This document shows, one piece after another, positions 9,835-19,016 of a stretch of DNA of 64,000 nucleotides (position 1 is the first letter of the stretch; every line of letters begins with the position of its first letter). Both the position numbers and the translations under genes were made by a program. Source of the DNA: Kitasatospora cheerisanensis KCTC 2395 (lineage in GTDB: Bacteria; Actinomycetota; Actinomycetes; Streptomycetales; Streptomycetaceae). The notes beneath the pieces were generated by a model. That model was not told the origin of the DNA, searched no databases, and worked only from the letters and a program-made list of their open reading frames with translations. Location: assembly GCF_000696185.1 (NCBI RefSeq), contig NZ_KK853997.1, forward strand, positions 2,865,604 through 2,929,603, in the 5' to 3' direction.

Positions 9835-10797
9835 ATGTACGGCCAGGGCCAGGGACCGCAGCAGTATCCGCAGGGGCAGCCGCAGCAGCCGTACGGCGCT
9901 CCCCCGCCGCAGCCCGGCTACGGCGCCCCGCAGCCGCCGGCCGGCCAGCCCGGGTACGGCGCCCCCCAGCCGCCCGCGTACGGCGCTCCGCAGCCGCCGG
10001 CCTACGGCGCCCCCCAGCCTCCCGTCGGCCAGCCCGGCTACGGCGCGCCCCAGCCGCCGGCCCCGCAGCAGGGCTACGGCTACCCGCAGCCGCCCGCGCA
10101 GCCGCAGCAGCAGTGGGGCGGCGCGCCCCAGGTGCCCGGCCAGCAGGGCTACGGCGGCTACCCGGCGCCGCCCGCCCCGTCCAAGGGCAAGGGCGGGATC
10201 ATCGCCCTGGTGGCGGTCCTGGTGCTGGCGGCCGGCGGCGGCGTCGCCTACTGGGCGCTGAGCGGCTCCAAGGGCTCGGACACCGCGGGCAAGTACAAGC
10301 TGACGGTGCCGGAGAGCGTGGCCGGCTACACCAAGAAGTCGTCCTCCGAGAAGGGCGAGCTGAAGGGTCTGGAGGGCGTCGGCACCTTCGAGGGCTCGCT
10401 GACCGCGACCTACCAGAAGACCCCGACCGACGTGGCCAGCTTCAGCGGCAGCTGGGGCAGCGTCCCGGACCCGGGCAAGGCGCTCGACACCGCCATCCAG
10501 AAGCTCAACGAGGGCGACAGCGGCGACGGTTCGGACAAGCCGAACTGGAAGCAGGAGCCGGCCGACGTCGACGCGGGCGACTCGAAGGACCCGGGCGCGG
10601 TGCTGCGCTGCGGCGTGGTCTCCCAGGAGTCCGGCAAGACCACGCTGGGCGTCCCGATCTGCCTGTTCGCCAGCCACTCCACCATCGGCGTGGTCGCGTT
10701 CGTCTCGATGGACAGCACCGGCAAGGCCACCGTCACCACCTCCGACGCCGCGTCCCGCACCCGGCAGATCCGCGACGCCGCGACCGTCGCCAAGTAG
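9835..10797 (+). CDS. Pro/Gln/Gly/Tyr-rich single-pass membrane protein
   Basis: The 320-residue product has a cytosolic N-terminus of about 110 residues built from imperfect repeats such as YGAPQPPA and GQPGYGAPQ. It then has a Lys-rich stop and one membrane helix (about 122-144, [21 protein letters not shown]). An exterior domain of about 175 residues follows, with [14 protein letters not shown] and a Cys pair (RCGVV...PICLF). ATG 9835 has GGGGGAG about 10 bases before it. Such low-complexity tails on single-pass proteins are common in streptomycetes; no function is known to me. The next gene encodes a protein of the same design, 43 bases downstream, so the two look like paralogues in one operon. 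Confidence 0.82.
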   Translation: MYGQGQGPQQYPQGQPQQPYGAPPPQPGYGAPQPPAGQPGYGAPQPPAYGAPQPPAYGAPQPPVGQPGYGAPQPPAPQQGYGYPQPPAQPQQQWGGAPQVPGQQGYGGYPAPPAPSKGKGGIIALVAVLVLAAGGGVAYWALSGSKGSDTAGKYKLTVPESVAGYTKKSSSEKGELKGLEGVGTFEGSLTATYQKTPTDVASFSGSWGSVPDPGKALDTAIQKLNEGDSGDGSDKPNWKQEPADVDAGDSKDPGAVLRCGVVSQESGKTTLGVPICLFASHSTIGVVAFVSMDSTGKATVTTSDAASRTRQIRDAATVAK

Positions 10798-10840
10798 CCC
10801 CCACAGCAGCGCATTTCACGCCCGAACGGAGCAACTCCCC

Positions 10841-11650
10841 GTGTCCGACAACCAGTTCGGTCCGCCGCAGCCCGGCTTCGGCCCGCCGCAGGACGGCGCG
10901 ATACCCCCGCAGGGCGCGCCCGCCGCGCCGCAGGGCGGCTACGGCTACCCGGGCGCCCCGGCGCCCCAGCAGCAGGCCTGGGGCGGCGGCGCGGTGCCGC
11001 CGCAGGGCTTCCCCAACCCGGGCGGCTACCCGCCCGGCGTGCCGATGCGGAAGAAGTCGCGCAAGGGCCTGTGGATCGGCCTCGGCGTGGTCGCCGCGGT
11101 GATCCTGGGCGGCGCGGGCGTGGTCGGCTACCTGATCTACGACACCACCGCGGACACCGGCAAGAACAAGATCGTCCTGCCGCAGTCGTTCCACGACATG
11201 ACCAGCGACCCGGAGGACGAGGACGCGAAGCGCCTGTCCAGCGGTCTGCAGGACGGCCTCGCCGAGGACAAGTCCTCGTTCACCCAGGCCGAGCCGGTCT
11301 CCACCATCTACCGGTCCTCGGACGAGCAGAAGATGCTGCTGGTGTCCGGCATGACCGGCCACGTGCTGTTCCCGTCGAAGCAGGTCGACGCGGCGTTCAG
11401 CAGCTTCACCGCGGGCGGCGCCGGCGGCGTCAGCGACCGCAGCGACATCGACCCGGGCCCGCTCGGCGGCCGGCTGTCCTGCGGCACCACCGACATCGCC
11501 GGCCAGCACGGCGGCATCTGCGTCTGGGCCGACAGCTCCTCCGTGGTGGTCGTCCTGGAGCTGGACGGCTCCAGCGACAAGGGTGTCACCAAGGACAAGG
11601 TCGTCGCCGACACCCAGGAGCTGCGCAAGCTCTCCGAGGTTCCCAAGTAG
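10841..11650 (+). CDS. Paralogous Pro/Gln/Gly-rich single-pass membrane protein
   Basis: Same layout as its upstream neighbour but with a shorter repeat region: 269 residues with a QPGFGPPQ-type N-terminus (about 1-68) and basic residues MRKKSRKG. A membrane helix (about 75-98, LWIGLGVVAAVILGGAGVVGYLIY) leads to an exterior domain with the late motif CGTTDIAGQHGGICVWAD. The GTG start has GGAG about 10 bases upstream. The exterior domains of both proteins end in a similar [17 protein letters not shown] / VTKDKVVADTQELRKLS helix, supporting paralogy. Function unknown. Confidence 0.8.
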   Translation: MSDNQFGPPQPGFGPPQDGAIPPQGAPAAPQGGYGYPGAPAPQQQAWGGGAVPPQGFPNPGGYPPGVPMRKKSRKGLWIGLGVVAAVILGGAGVVGYLIYDTTADTGKNKIVLPQSFHDMTSDPEDEDAKRLSSGLQDGLAEDKSSFTQAEPVSTIYRSSDEQKMLLVSGMTGHVLFPSKQVDAAFSSFTAGGAGGVSDRSDIDPGPLGGRLSCGTTDIAGQHGGICVWADSSSVVVVLELDGSSDKGVTKDKVVADTQELRKLSEVPK

Positions 11651-11693
11651 CCTCCGCCGCACGGCGGTCCGCGTCACGCGGACCCGAAACGGC

Positions 11694-11734
11694 CGAAGGG
11701 GCCCCGCACCGTTCACCGGTGCGGGGCCCCTTCG
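11694..11734. terminator. Strong bidirectional terminator
   Basis: Perfect 18-bp stem (arms 11694-11711 and 11717-11734) with a 5-base loop, between the convergent membrane-protein gene and clpX. Confidence 0.8.
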
Positions 11735-11756
11735 CTGTCGCGGGGTTGACGGAGCG

Positions 11757-13043
11757 TCAGGCGCTCTTCTCCCGGCGCTCGCGCTTGATCATGTCGCGCG
11801 GGACCAGGGTGGGGATGGCGTGCTTGGAGACGACGTCCCCGGTGACCACCACGCGGGCGACGTCCTGCCGGGACGGGACCTCGTACATCACGGACATCAG
11901 CACCTCCTCCATGATGGCCCGCAGACCGCGCGCGCCGGTGCCGCGCAGGATCGCCTGGTCGGCGATCGCCTCCAGCGCGTCCCGGGTGAACTCCAGCTCC
12001 ACGCCGTCCAGTTCGAACAGCTTGCGGTACTGCTTCACCAGCGCGTTCTTCGGCTCGGTGAGGATCTGCAGCAGCGCCTCGCGGTCCAGGTTGTGCACGC
12101 TGGTGATGACGGGCAGCCGGCCGATGAACTCCGGGATCATCCCGAACTTCACCAGGTCCTCCGGCATCACCTGACGGAAGTGGTCCGAGGCGTCCTGCTC
12201 CCGCTTGGAGCGGATGGTGGCGCCGAAGCCGATGCCCTTGGCGCCCGCCCGGCCCTCGATGATCCGCTCCAGGCCGGCGAACGCACCGCCCACGATGAAC
12301 AGCACGTTGGTGGTGTCGATCTGGATGAACTCCTGGTGCGGGTGCTTCCGGCCGCCCTGCGGCGGCACCGAGGCGGTGGTGCCCTCCAGGATCTTCAGCA
12401 GCGCCTGCTGCACGCCCTCGCCGGAGACGTCCCGGGTGATCGACGGGTTCTCGCTCTTGCGGGCGACCTTGTCGATCTCGTCGATGTAGATGATCCCGGT
12501 CTCGGCCTTCTTGACGTCGTAGTCGGCCGCCTGGATCAGCTTCAGCAGGATGTTCTCGACGTCCTCGCCGACGTAGCCCGCCTCGGTCAGCGCCGTGGCG
12601 TCCGCGATGGCGAACGGCACGTTCAGCATCCGGGCCAGGGTCTGCGCGAGCAGCGTCTTGCCGGAGCCGGTCGGGCCCAGCAGCAGGATGTTGGACTTGG
12701 CCAGCTCGATCGCGTCGTCCCGGCCGGAGCCGGAACGGCCGGCCTCGCCGGCCTGGACGCGCTTGTAGTGGTTGTAGACCGCGACCGACAGCGCCTTCTT
12801 GGCGAGGTCCTGGCCGACCACGTACTGGTCCAGGAACTCGTAGATCTCGCGGGGCTTCGGGAGTTCCTCGAAGCGCACCTCGGAGCTCTCGGCGAGCTCC
12901 TCCTCGATGATCTCGTTGCACAGGTCGATGCACTCGTCGCAGATGTACACGCCTGGCCCGGCGATCAGCTTCTTCACCTGCTTCTGCGACTTGCCGCAGA
13001 ACGAGCACTTGAGCAGGTCGCCACCGTCTCCGATGCGTGCCAC
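11757..13043 (-). CDS. clpX: ATP-dependent Clp protease ATP-binding subunit ClpX
   Basis: AAA+ unfoldase that feeds substrates to ClpP. The N-terminal C4 zinc finger is intact (Cys13, Cys16, Cys35, Cys38), followed by Walker A GPTGSGKT (123-130), Walker B near IIYIDEIDK (about 193), and the sensor-2 arginine in GTGARGLRA. Length of 428 residues is standard. The gene is on the same strand as clpP2-clpP1 and about 280 bases downstream, behind a strong hairpin, so it has its own promoter. The 13044-13260 gap holds that promoter, which I could not define. Confidence 0.97.
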   Translation of the reverse strand: MARIGDGGDLLKCSFCGKSQKQVKKLIAGPGVYICDECIDLCNEIIEEELAESSEVRFEELPKPREIYEFLDQYVVGQDLAKKALSVAVYNHYKRVQAGEAGRSGSGRDDAIELAKSNILLLGPTGSGKTLLAQTLARMLNVPFAIADATALTEAGYVGEDVENILLKLIQAADYDVKKAETGIIYIDEIDKVARKSENPSITRDVSGEGVQQALLKILEGTTASVPPQGGRKHPHQEFIQIDTTNVLFIVGGAFAGLERIIEGRAGAKGIGFGATIRSKREQDASDHFRQVMPEDLVKFGMIPEFIGRLPVITSVHNLDREALLQILTEPKNALVKQYRKLFELDGVELEFTRDALEAIADQAILRGTGARGLRAIMEEVLMSVMYEVPSRQDVARVVVTGDVVSKHAIPTLVPRDMIKRERREKSA

Positions 13044-13271
13044 GAGGTGCTTCCCCTTCGCCAGGGGCCCCGCGGGGGTCGGGGCCTGGTGCTGTGAGAC
13101 CGGCTGCGCCGTCGGCGGTCGGTCTGGTATCCGACGGTACTCTGCCGAGCCGCTGTTTCCGCCGACTTCGACCGGTCTGCCCTACGCCCTGGGCGAATTG
13201 ATACCGAACAGATGCCGTCGCGGGCGCATGACCCGACAGCCATTGTGCCGGGGCGGAGGCCCCGACCGGAA

Positions 13272-13316
13272 CGCCCCGGGGCGGGGCGTACGTCACGTAC
13301 GCACCGCCCCGGGGCG
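13272..13316 (-). terminator. Terminator of the clpP1-clpP2 operon
   Basis: Perfect 13-bp stem (13272-13284 with 13304-13316) enclosing a second near-perfect palindrome GCGTACGT / ACGTACGC. It starts 6 bases past the clpP2 stop. Confidence 0.8.
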
Positions 13317-13321
13317 AGGGT

Positions 13322-13984
13322 TCAGTCGGTGAACGAGTTCTTCCGGGTCGAGATGATCTGGTCGACCAGGCCGTACTCCAGCGCCTCTTCGGCGGTCAGG
13401 ATCTTGTCGCGCTCGATGTCCTCGCGGACCTGCTCGACCTCCTTGTTGGAGTGCTTGGCCAGCATGTTCTCCAGCTGCTCGCGCATCCGGAAGATCTCCT
13501 TGGCCTGGATCTCCAGGTCCGACACCTGGCCGCGGCCGGTCTCGGTGTACGGCTGGTGGATCAGCACCCGGGCGTTCGGCAGCGCCATCCGCTTGCCGGG
13601 GGTGCCGGCGGCCAGGATGACCGCGGCGGCCGAGGCGGCCTGGCCCATGCAGACCGTCTGGATGTCCGGCTTCACGAACTGCATGGTGTCGTAGATCGCG
13701 GTCAGCGCGGTGAACGAGCCGCCCGGGGAGTTGATGTAGACCGAGATGTCGCGGTCCGGGTCCATCGACTCCAGGCAGATCAGCTGCGCCATGATGTCGT
13801 TCGCGGAGACGTCGTCCACCTGCGAGCCGAGGAAGATGATGCGCTCCTCGAACAGCTTGGCGTACGGGTCGTACTCGCGGATGCCCTGCGAGGTGCGCTC
13901 GACGAACCGCGGGACGATGTAGCGGCCCTCGGCCCGCATGTCCTCCAGGCGGGCCTTGGCACCGGACAGGCTGGGGATGTTCAT
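13322..13984 (-). CDS. clpP2: ATP-dependent Clp protease proteolytic subunit ClpP2
   Basis: Serine peptidase of the Clp core; in actinobacteria ClpP1 and ClpP2 form a mixed tetradecamer. The 220-residue product has the catalytic Ser118 in MGQAASAAA, His143 in VLIHQP and the INSPGGS oxyanion loop (84-90). It follows clpP1 by 44 bases and both share the terminator at 13272-13316. Assigned as the second paralogue because it is promoter-distal and its start [10 protein letters not shown] matches streptomycete ClpP2. Confidence 0.95.
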   Translation of the reverse strand: MNIPSLSGAKARLEDMRAEGRYIVPRFVERTSQGIREYDPYAKLFEERIIFLGSQVDDVSANDIMAQLICLESMDPDRDISVYINSPGGSFTALTAIYDTMQFVKPDIQTVCMGQAASAAAVILAAGTPGKRMALPNARVLIHQPYTETGRGQVSDLEIQAKEIFRMREQLENMLAKHSNKEVEQVREDIERDKILTAEEALEYGLVDQIISTRKNSFTD

Positions 13985-14028
13985 GTTCTCTGGTCCTCCG
14001 AAGCGTGCGGTCTGGGTTCCGATGCCGG

Positions 14029-14679
14029 TCAGCCGGCCAGGCCGGCGCCGGTGCCGCCGCCGCCGGGGACGTCCGCGGCGCTGTGCATGATGTCGTCGAT
14101 CAGGCCGTACGCCTTGGCCTCCTCCGGCGTGAACCAGCGGTCACGGTCGGAGTCCGCGGTGATCTGCTCGAAGGACTGGCCGCTGTGGTGGGCGATCAGC
14201 TCCGACATCCGCTTCTTGGTGCGCAGCAGCTGCTCGGCCTGGATCCGGATGTCGGTGGCGGAGCCGCCGAGGCCCGCGGAGGGCTGGTGCATCAGGATGT
14301 TGGCGTTCGGCAGCGAGAAGCGCTTGCCCTTGGCGCCCGCGGTCAGCAGGAACTGGCCCATCGAGGCCGCCATGCCCATCGCGATGGTGACCACGTCGTT
14401 CTTGATGTACTGCATGGTGTCGTAGATCGCCATGCCCGCCGAGATGGATCCACCCGGGGAGTTGATGTAGAGGTAGATGTCCTTCTCGGGGTCCGCCGCG
14501 AGCAGCAGGAGCTGGGCGGTGATCTTGTTGGCGATGTCGTCGTCGACCTGCTGGCCGAGGAAGATGATGCGCTCGTTGAGCAGCCGGTTGTAGACCTGGT
14601 CGCCCAGGCCGCCGCCCACGTCGCCGCCGGCGGCGTGCGGTGCCATCGGGCCAGGCATCTGCATCTGCGGGAACGTCAC
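14029..14679 (-). CDS. clpP1: ATP-dependent Clp protease proteolytic subunit ClpP1
   Basis: First gene of the clpP1-clpP2 operon and a peptidase subunit needed for normal differentiation in streptomycetes. It has Ser106 in MGMAASMGQ, His131 in ILMHQP, INSPGGS (72-78), and a Met/Pro/Gly-rich N-terminus likely removed by processing. Length is 216 residues. A ClgR-box candidate lies about 90-105 bases upstream, the expected place for activation of this operon. Confidence 0.95.
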   Translation of the reverse strand: MTFPQMQMPGPMAPHAAGGDVGGGLGDQVYNRLLNERIIFLGQQVDDDIANKITAQLLLLAADPEKDIYLYINSPGGSISAGMAIYDTMQYIKNDVVTIAMGMAASMGQFLLTAGAKGKRFSLPNANILMHQPSAGLGGSATDIRIQAEQLLRTKKRMSELIAHHSGQSFEQITADSDRDRWFTPEEAKAYGLIDDIMHSAADVPGGGGTGAGLAG

Positions 14680-14767
14680 TTAGCCACCTGCTCAGTCGAT
14701 CTGCGTGTGTGTCGCTGTCCACCGACCCTAACGCGCAGGCCCCGCCGCTGAATCCCCCACGCAGAAC

Positions 14768-14785
14768 TGTTCGCTGTGAGCGCAG
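14768..14785. promoter_or_regulatory. Candidate ClgR operator upstream of clpP1
   Basis: TGTTCGCTGTGAGCGCAG fits the actinobacterial ClgR consensus WNNWCGCYNANRGCGWWS at all but two of its defined positions. It lies in the clpP1-tig gap, about 90 bases before the clpP1 start. ClgR is the known activator of clpP1P2 in Streptomyces lividans and Corynebacterium; occupancy here is inferred. Confidence 0.6.
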
Positions 14786-14804
14786 GGTGAGCAGGCCGAA
14801 CGAG

Positions 14805-14842
14805 GAACGGGCCCGGGCACCGTGCGGTGCCCGGGCCCGTTC
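14805..14842 (-). terminator. Terminator after tig
   Basis: Perfect 18-bp inverted repeat (14805-14822 with 14825-14842), about 40 bases beyond the tig stop and upstream of the clpP1 promoter region. Confidence 0.78.
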
Positions 14843-14882
14843 CCGGTCTGACGCCCCGTCGGAATCCCGACGGTCAGGAGGC

Positions 14883-16280
14883 TCAGGCCTCCTTGGTCTC
14901 CTCGGCGGCGGCCTCGTCGGCGACGGCCTCCGCCGCGGCCTCCTCGGTGGCCTCCTCGTCGTCCTCGAACGAGACGACCTCACCGTTGGTGTCGGTGACC
15001 TTGGCGGCCTCGACGACCAGGGCCAGCGCCTTGCCGCGGGCGACCTCGCCGACCAGCAGCTGCACCTGGCCGCCCTGGACGACCTGCTGGGCGAACTGGT
15101 CCGGGGTCAGGCCGGAGCCGGCGGCGCGACGGATGAGGTGCTCGGTGAGCTCCTCCTGGTTGACGCCCAGCTCCTCGTTCTTGACGATCTGGTCCAGCAC
15201 GAACTGGGTCTTGATGCCCTTCTTCGCCTGCTCCTCGGTCTCCTTCTCGAAGTCCTCGCGGGACTTGTCCTGGGAGGCGAGGTAGGTGTCGAGGTTCAGG
15301 CCCATCGGCTCCAGCTGGTGGTGCTCCAGGTTGTGCTTGCGGGTGCCGATCTCGTCCGCGAGCAGCTTCTCCGGGTAGTCCATCTCGACCCGGCTGAGCA
15401 GCTCGTCGAGGACCTTCTCCTGGGCCTGGGTGGCCTGGTCGAACTCCTTCATCCGCTCGAGGCGCTTGCGCGAGTCGCCGCGCAGCTCCTCCAGGGTGTC
15501 GAACTCGCTCGCCAGCTGCGCGAACTCGTCGTCCAGCTCGGGGAGTTCCTTCTCCTGGACGGTGGTCACGGTGACGGTGACCTCGGAGTCCTTGCCGACC
15601 TGGGTGCCGCCCTTGAGGGTGGTGGTGAAGGTCTTGGACTCGCCGGCCGACAGGCCGACGACGGCCTCGTCGATGCCGTCCAGCAGACGGCCGGAGCCGA
15701 TCTCGTAGCTCACGCCGGTGGCGGTGCCGTCCTCCGGCACCTCACCGTCGACCTTGGCCTCCAGGTCGATGACCACGACGTCGCCCTCGGCGGCGGCGCG
15801 CTCGACGTCCTTCACGGAGCTGAAGCGCTCGCGCAGCTGCTGCAGCGACTTCTCGATGTCCTCGTCGGTGACCTCGACCGGGTCCACCACGACGGCGATC
15901 TCGGCGAAGTCCGGCAGGGTGACCTCGGGGCGCACGTCGACCTCGGCGGTGAACTTCAGGTCACCGCCGTCGACCAGGTTCTCGACACCGGCGATGTCCG
16001 TGATGTCGGGCTGGCCCAGCACGTCGATCTGGCCCTCGTCGACGGCCTGCGTGTAGAAGCGCGGAAGCGCGTCGTTGACGGCCTCCTCCAGCACAGCGCC
16101 CCGGCCGAAGCGCTGGTCGATGACCCGGTTCGGGATCTTGCCCTTGCGGAAGCCCGGGACGGTGACCTGCTGGTTGATCTTCTTGTACGCCGCGTCGAGG
16201 CTGGGCTTGAGCTCCTCGAAGGGCACCTCGACGGTGAGTCGAACCCGGGTCGGGTTCAGAGTCTCGACGGCGCTCTTCAC
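14883..16280 (-). CDS. tig: Trigger factor
   Basis: Ribosome-associated chaperone with peptidyl-prolyl isomerase activity. The N-terminal ribosome-binding domain carries the signature GFRKGKIPN (about 43-51). The FKBP-type domain spans about 155-245 ([16 protein letters not shown]...), and the C-terminal arm domain follows. The Glu/Ala-rich tail from residue about 435 is typical of actinobacterial Tig. Length is 465 residues. The usual tig-clpP1-clpP2-clpX order is kept, with separate terminators showing independent transcription. Confidence 0.96.
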   Translation of the reverse strand: MKSAVETLNPTRVRLTVEVPFEELKPSLDAAYKKINQQVTVPGFRKGKIPNRVIDQRFGRGAVLEEAVNDALPRFYTQAVDEGQIDVLGQPDITDIAGVENLVDGGDLKFTAEVDVRPEVTLPDFAEIAVVVDPVEVTDEDIEKSLQQLRERFSSVKDVERAAAEGDVVVIDLEAKVDGEVPEDGTATGVSYEIGSGRLLDGIDEAVVGLSAGESKTFTTTLKGGTQVGKDSEVTVTVTTVQEKELPELDDEFAQLASEFDTLEELRGDSRKRLERMKEFDQATQAQEKVLDELLSRVEMDYPEKLLADEIGTRKHNLEHHQLEPMGLNLDTYLASQDKSREDFEKETEEQAKKGIKTQFVLDQIVKNEELGVNQEELTEHLIRRAAGSGLTPDQFAQQVVQGGQVQLLVGEVARGKALALVVEAAKVTDTNGEVVSFEDDEEATEEAAAEAVADEAAAEETKEA

Positions 16281-16482
16281 GGTTGGGTCTCCTAGGGGGC
16301 TTGCGGTCAGGGCGATAGGCGGTTGGGGCTGAAATGCTGTCCGTACTACCGCCAGCGGTCCATCCTACCGGTACCACGAAAGCGACTCTGCCCGGCACCG
16401 GGTCCTGGCCGGCGTGACCTTCAACGCCCGCGCCCCGCAACGACAACAGGGCCCCGCCCACCGACGAGACCCTGCCGCACGG

Positions 16483-16556
16483 TCGGGGTGACCGGATTCG
16501 AACCGACGGCCTTCCGCTCCCAAAGCGGACGCGCTACCAACCTGCGCCACACCCCG
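16483..16556 (-). tRNA. tRNA-Pro (anticodon UGG)
   Basis: Cloverleaf on the minus strand: acceptor CGGGGTG / CACCCCG, anticodon loop TTTGGGA giving UGG, T-loop GGTTCGAATCC. The discriminator base is A, and the 3' CCA is not encoded in full. Confidence 0.95.
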
Positions 16557-16707
16557 TGGTGCCGAGCAGAAGAGTACACGTCGGCCCGCCTCCGACCGGG
16601 GCGATATCCGCGAGCCGACAACGCGGAAGGAGTGTGCAATCCACCGACCCGACCAGGTACGCTGATCGAGTCCCCGCCACCGCGGTACGCGGTGCGGGTA
16701 CTCCTTT

Positions 16708-16781
16708 GCGGGTGTAGCTCAATGGTAGAGCCCCAGTCTTCCAAACTGGTCACGCGAGTTCGATTCTCGTCACCCGCTCCA
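16708..16781 (+). tRNA. tRNA-Gly (anticodon UCC)
   Basis: Cloverleaf with acceptor GCGGGTG / CACCCGC, D-arm AGCTCAATGGTAGAGC, anticodon loop CTTCCAA giving UCC, T-loop GAGTTCGATTCTC. A discriminator T and an encoded CCA end follow. Confidence 0.95.
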
Positions 16782-16790
16782 CGCGGCCGA

Positions 16791-16820
16791 CGGCCCCGAC
16801 TGCCCATGCAGTCGGGGCCG
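16791..16820 (+). terminator. Terminator after tRNA-Gly
   Basis: Perfect 13-bp stem CGGCCCCGACTGC / GCAGTCGGGGCCG with a 4-base loop, 10 bases after the tRNA 3' end. Confidence 0.75.
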
Positions 16821-16860
16821 TCGCCGTTCCCGGCCTCCGGGCCCGCCGCCCGGGCAGCCC

Positions 16861-16895
16861 GAAGGCCCCGGACAGCGGGGCTGTCCGGGGCCTTC
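16861..16895 (-). terminator. Terminator after the M23 peptidase gene
   Basis: Perfect 16-bp stem (16861-16876 with 16880-16895) and a GGG loop, 17 bases beyond the stop of the minus-strand hydrolase gene. Confidence 0.75.
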
Positions 16896-16911
16896 GAGGG
16901 GTGGGCGACGA

Positions 16912-17905
16912 TCAGACGTTGACGCCGTGGGCCGCCAGGTAGGCGACCGGGTCGATGTCGGAGCCGTAGTCCGGGGTGGTGCGGATCTCGAAGTGCAGGT
17001 GCGGGCCGGTCACGTTGCCGGTCGCGCCGGAGAGACCGATCTGCTGACCCGCCGTCACGGACTGGCCGGCCGAGACGGAGATCGAGGAGAGGTGCGCGTA
17101 CTGGGCGTACTTGCCGTCGGCCAGCTTGATGACGACCTGGTTGCCGTAGGCGCCGCCGTTGCCGGCGGAGACCACGGTGCCGGCGGCGACGGCCTTGAGG
17201 CTGGTGCCGGTGGCGACCGGGAAGTCGATGCCGGTGTGGTAACCGCTGGACCAGTTGGAGCCGGCCACCTTGTAACCGGTGGTGACCTTGCCCGGCGCCG
17301 GGGCGACGTAGGCGGAGGAGCTGGTGCTCGCCGCGGCCGTCGTGGTGGCGGCGGTGGTGGTGGAGGCCTTCGGGGCCGCCTGCTGGGTCTTGGCGGTGCC
17401 GGTGGTGGCCGTCTTGGCGGTGGTCGACTTGGTGGTGTCGGCCTGCTTCGGGCGGCCTTCGGCGCGGCGGCCTTGGCGGCGGTGTCCGAGGAGGTGGACG
17501 CGGCCGGGGCCTTGGCGGCGGGGCGGCGGCCTGGCCGTTGACGGTCAGGTGCTGGCCCGGGTAGATGAGGTTGGGGTTGCCGCCGACCACGGAACGGTTG
17601 TCCTGGTACAGCTTCTCCCAGCCGCCGTCGACGTGCTGGGCGTCGGCGATCTTGGACAGGGTGTCGCCGGCGGCGACCCGGTAGCTGTGCGCGGCGGCGC
17701 GCTGGGCGCCGTCGGTGTGGTCGGCGACCGGCTTGGCGTCCACCGAGACGTTGGACCACTGCTGGGCGCCGCCCTGGTGGTCGGTGGTGTGCGCGGACGC
17801 GGCGGTGACCGGGAGGCCGACCGCGGCGCCGGCCACGCCGGTGGCGATGGCGATCCGGACGATGGTGGTCAGGCGCGGCTTGCGGTGCTTGCCCTGAGCG
17901 GACAT
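16912..17905 (-). pseudogene. LysM-M23 cell-wall endopeptidase gene with two 1-base frameshifts
   Basis: Start ATG 17905 has GAGAGGA about 9 bases upstream. In order I see a signal peptide (MSAQGKHRKPRL... to about residue 42), a LysM domain (YRVAAGDTLSKIADAQ to LIYPGQHLTVNG), a Thr/Ala/Lys-rich linker, and an M23 peptidase domain with GYHTGIDFP and HLHFEI metal-binding motifs. The three pieces lie in three frames. The first break is in the G-run at about 17514-17530 (one C lost on the coding strand); the second is at about 17449-17453 in CGGGC. Each is repaired by one added base. The protein would be exported and cleave peptidoglycan cross-bridges. Either the gene is dead or the assembly has two homopolymer errors; both breaks are in GC runs, which favours error. 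Transcription is controlled by the riboswitch upstream. Confidence 0.85.
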
Positions 17906-17907
17906 GG

Positions 17908-18080
17908 AGCATTCCTCTCCGACGCCTGCGAGGTGAGCTGTCGGGTTCGGGCGAGAGTTGCCCGGCCGCAGAACTGCGGCTTCACCCCAAGCCGTTCCCG
18001 GCGTGTCCCGGGCCCGGCGTCCTACCTGTGGTTCCCCCGCTCCTGCCGTGGCGTGGTATCTGGTCGGCACCGGACGACGG
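17908..18080 (-). ncRNA. c-di-AMP (ydaO/yuaA-type) riboswitch
   Basis: On the minus strand the leader of the M23 hydrolase holds the conserved blocks of the actinobacterial ydaO class: GGAGCGGGGGAACC, then TTGGGGTGAA, then GGGCAACTCTCGCCCGAA, then CCGACAGCTCACCTCGCAGG, followed at once by GCGTCGGAGAGGA and the start codon. In streptomycetes this class sits before rpfA and other wall-lytic hydrolases and switches them off when c-di-AMP binds. Borders are approximate, mostly on the 5' side. Confidence 0.88.
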
Positions 18081-18283
18081 CAGGACTAGGCGTTCCGTCA
18101 GGTGGCCCGCCCGGACCATGGCCGGGCTGCGGAGGAAGCAAAACCCACGGCTCGCGAAGCTGGCAAACGCCGATCGGCCCCGTTCCCAAGATCGGGAAGG
18201 GGCTGACGGTCCACCAGGTCACGCTGCGCCCACCGGCTCGCTGCGGTGTGCGTACGGGATCATGACGGTGCGCCTACGAACCC

Positions 18284-18363
18284 CGCACGGTGGGCGACTT
18301 CGGCCACCGTGCGCGTTCGGGCGCGGACCTGGCGTGACCTTGCGGGTGACCCTGGTCACCCGC
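18284..18363 (-). terminator. Two hairpins downstream of the small membrane protein gene
   Basis: CGCACGGTGG / CCACCGTGCG (18284-18313) and GCGGGTGACC / GGTCACCCGC (18342-18363) are both perfect 10-bp stems, 70-150 bases past the stop of the 64-residue gene. Either could be its terminator. Confidence 0.5.
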
Positions 18364-18434
18364 GGGCAGGCCGAATGGACGGTGCGAGGGAGCCTCCCGC
18401 CCGTCGTGGCGTGCCGCCGGGAGCCGACGGGGCG

Positions 18435-18629
18435 TCAGCCCGCGATCGACGCGATGGCCTTGGACACCGAGGTGAGGAACTGCTGGATCGGACCGGCCAT
18501 GGTCGACTGGCTGAGCATGAAGCCGAACAGGGCGGCGACGATGGCGTGCCCGGTCTTCAGCTGCTTGTTGCGAATGAAGATCGCGACGATGATGCCGAAC
18601 AGGACAAGCGCGGAGACGGAGAAGGCCAC
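18435..18629 (-). CDS. Small two-helix membrane protein, function unknown
   Basis: A 64-residue protein with GTG start and GAGGAAG about 9 bases before it. The first hydrophobic stretch is about residues 3-19 (FSVSALVLFGIIVAIFI); after RNKQLKTG comes a second (about 28-45, HAIVAALFGFMLSQ). A C-terminal amphipathic tail (IQQFLTSVSKAIASIAG) follows. Short proteins with this pattern are widespread in streptomycetes, sometimes beside plasmid-spread or phage-like genes, but none of those neighbours is visible here. Coding bias and ribosome site support a real gene. Confidence 0.75.
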   Translation of the reverse strand: MAFSVSALVLFGIIVAIFIRNKQLKTGHAIVAALFGFMLSQSTMAGPIQQFLTSVSKAIASIAG

Positions 18630-19016
18630 CGGGACTCACTTCCTCGATTCGTGGCGGGGGTTCGGGTGGAAACCGTCGATGGCTCCCAGGCGGAAACCGG
18701 CCCCTGCCCCCCGTGTCCCCACCACTCCATCCGGACTCAGTGTGGTCGCTCGTGCGGACTGCGTAAAGGACTTGCCCGGTTGCCCGGGCCCCCAACCCGC
18801 CTGGTAGGACTGATTTTCGCCGACCGCGACGATAGCAACCGGGTTCTGACGACCCGTCGGCGGGCAGTGCTCCGCCCCGGCTCGCGCGGCAAACCGGCAG
18901 GCAGATCCGGGAGCGGCCCACGAGCCGGGCGGCGCGCCGGAATTGGCCGAAGATCAACGCCCGGGTTTGACACTCCGTGGGCACTCCGCGCTCACCGCGC
19001 CTGCGCACGGCGGGGT
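18630..19016. other. Gene-free stretch
   Basis: This 387-base gap lies between the small membrane gene and the SpoIIE-type phosphatase gene, both on the minus strand. It should hold the promoter of the small gene and the 3' end of the phosphatase transcript. I see no convincing hairpin, tRNA or ORF with coding bias. Confidence 0.4.

Noticed and set aside
16483..16781. tRNA genes as attachment site of an integrated element
   Set aside because: Both tRNAs are whole, flanking genes are core genes and no integrase or repeated tRNA 3' end was seen.
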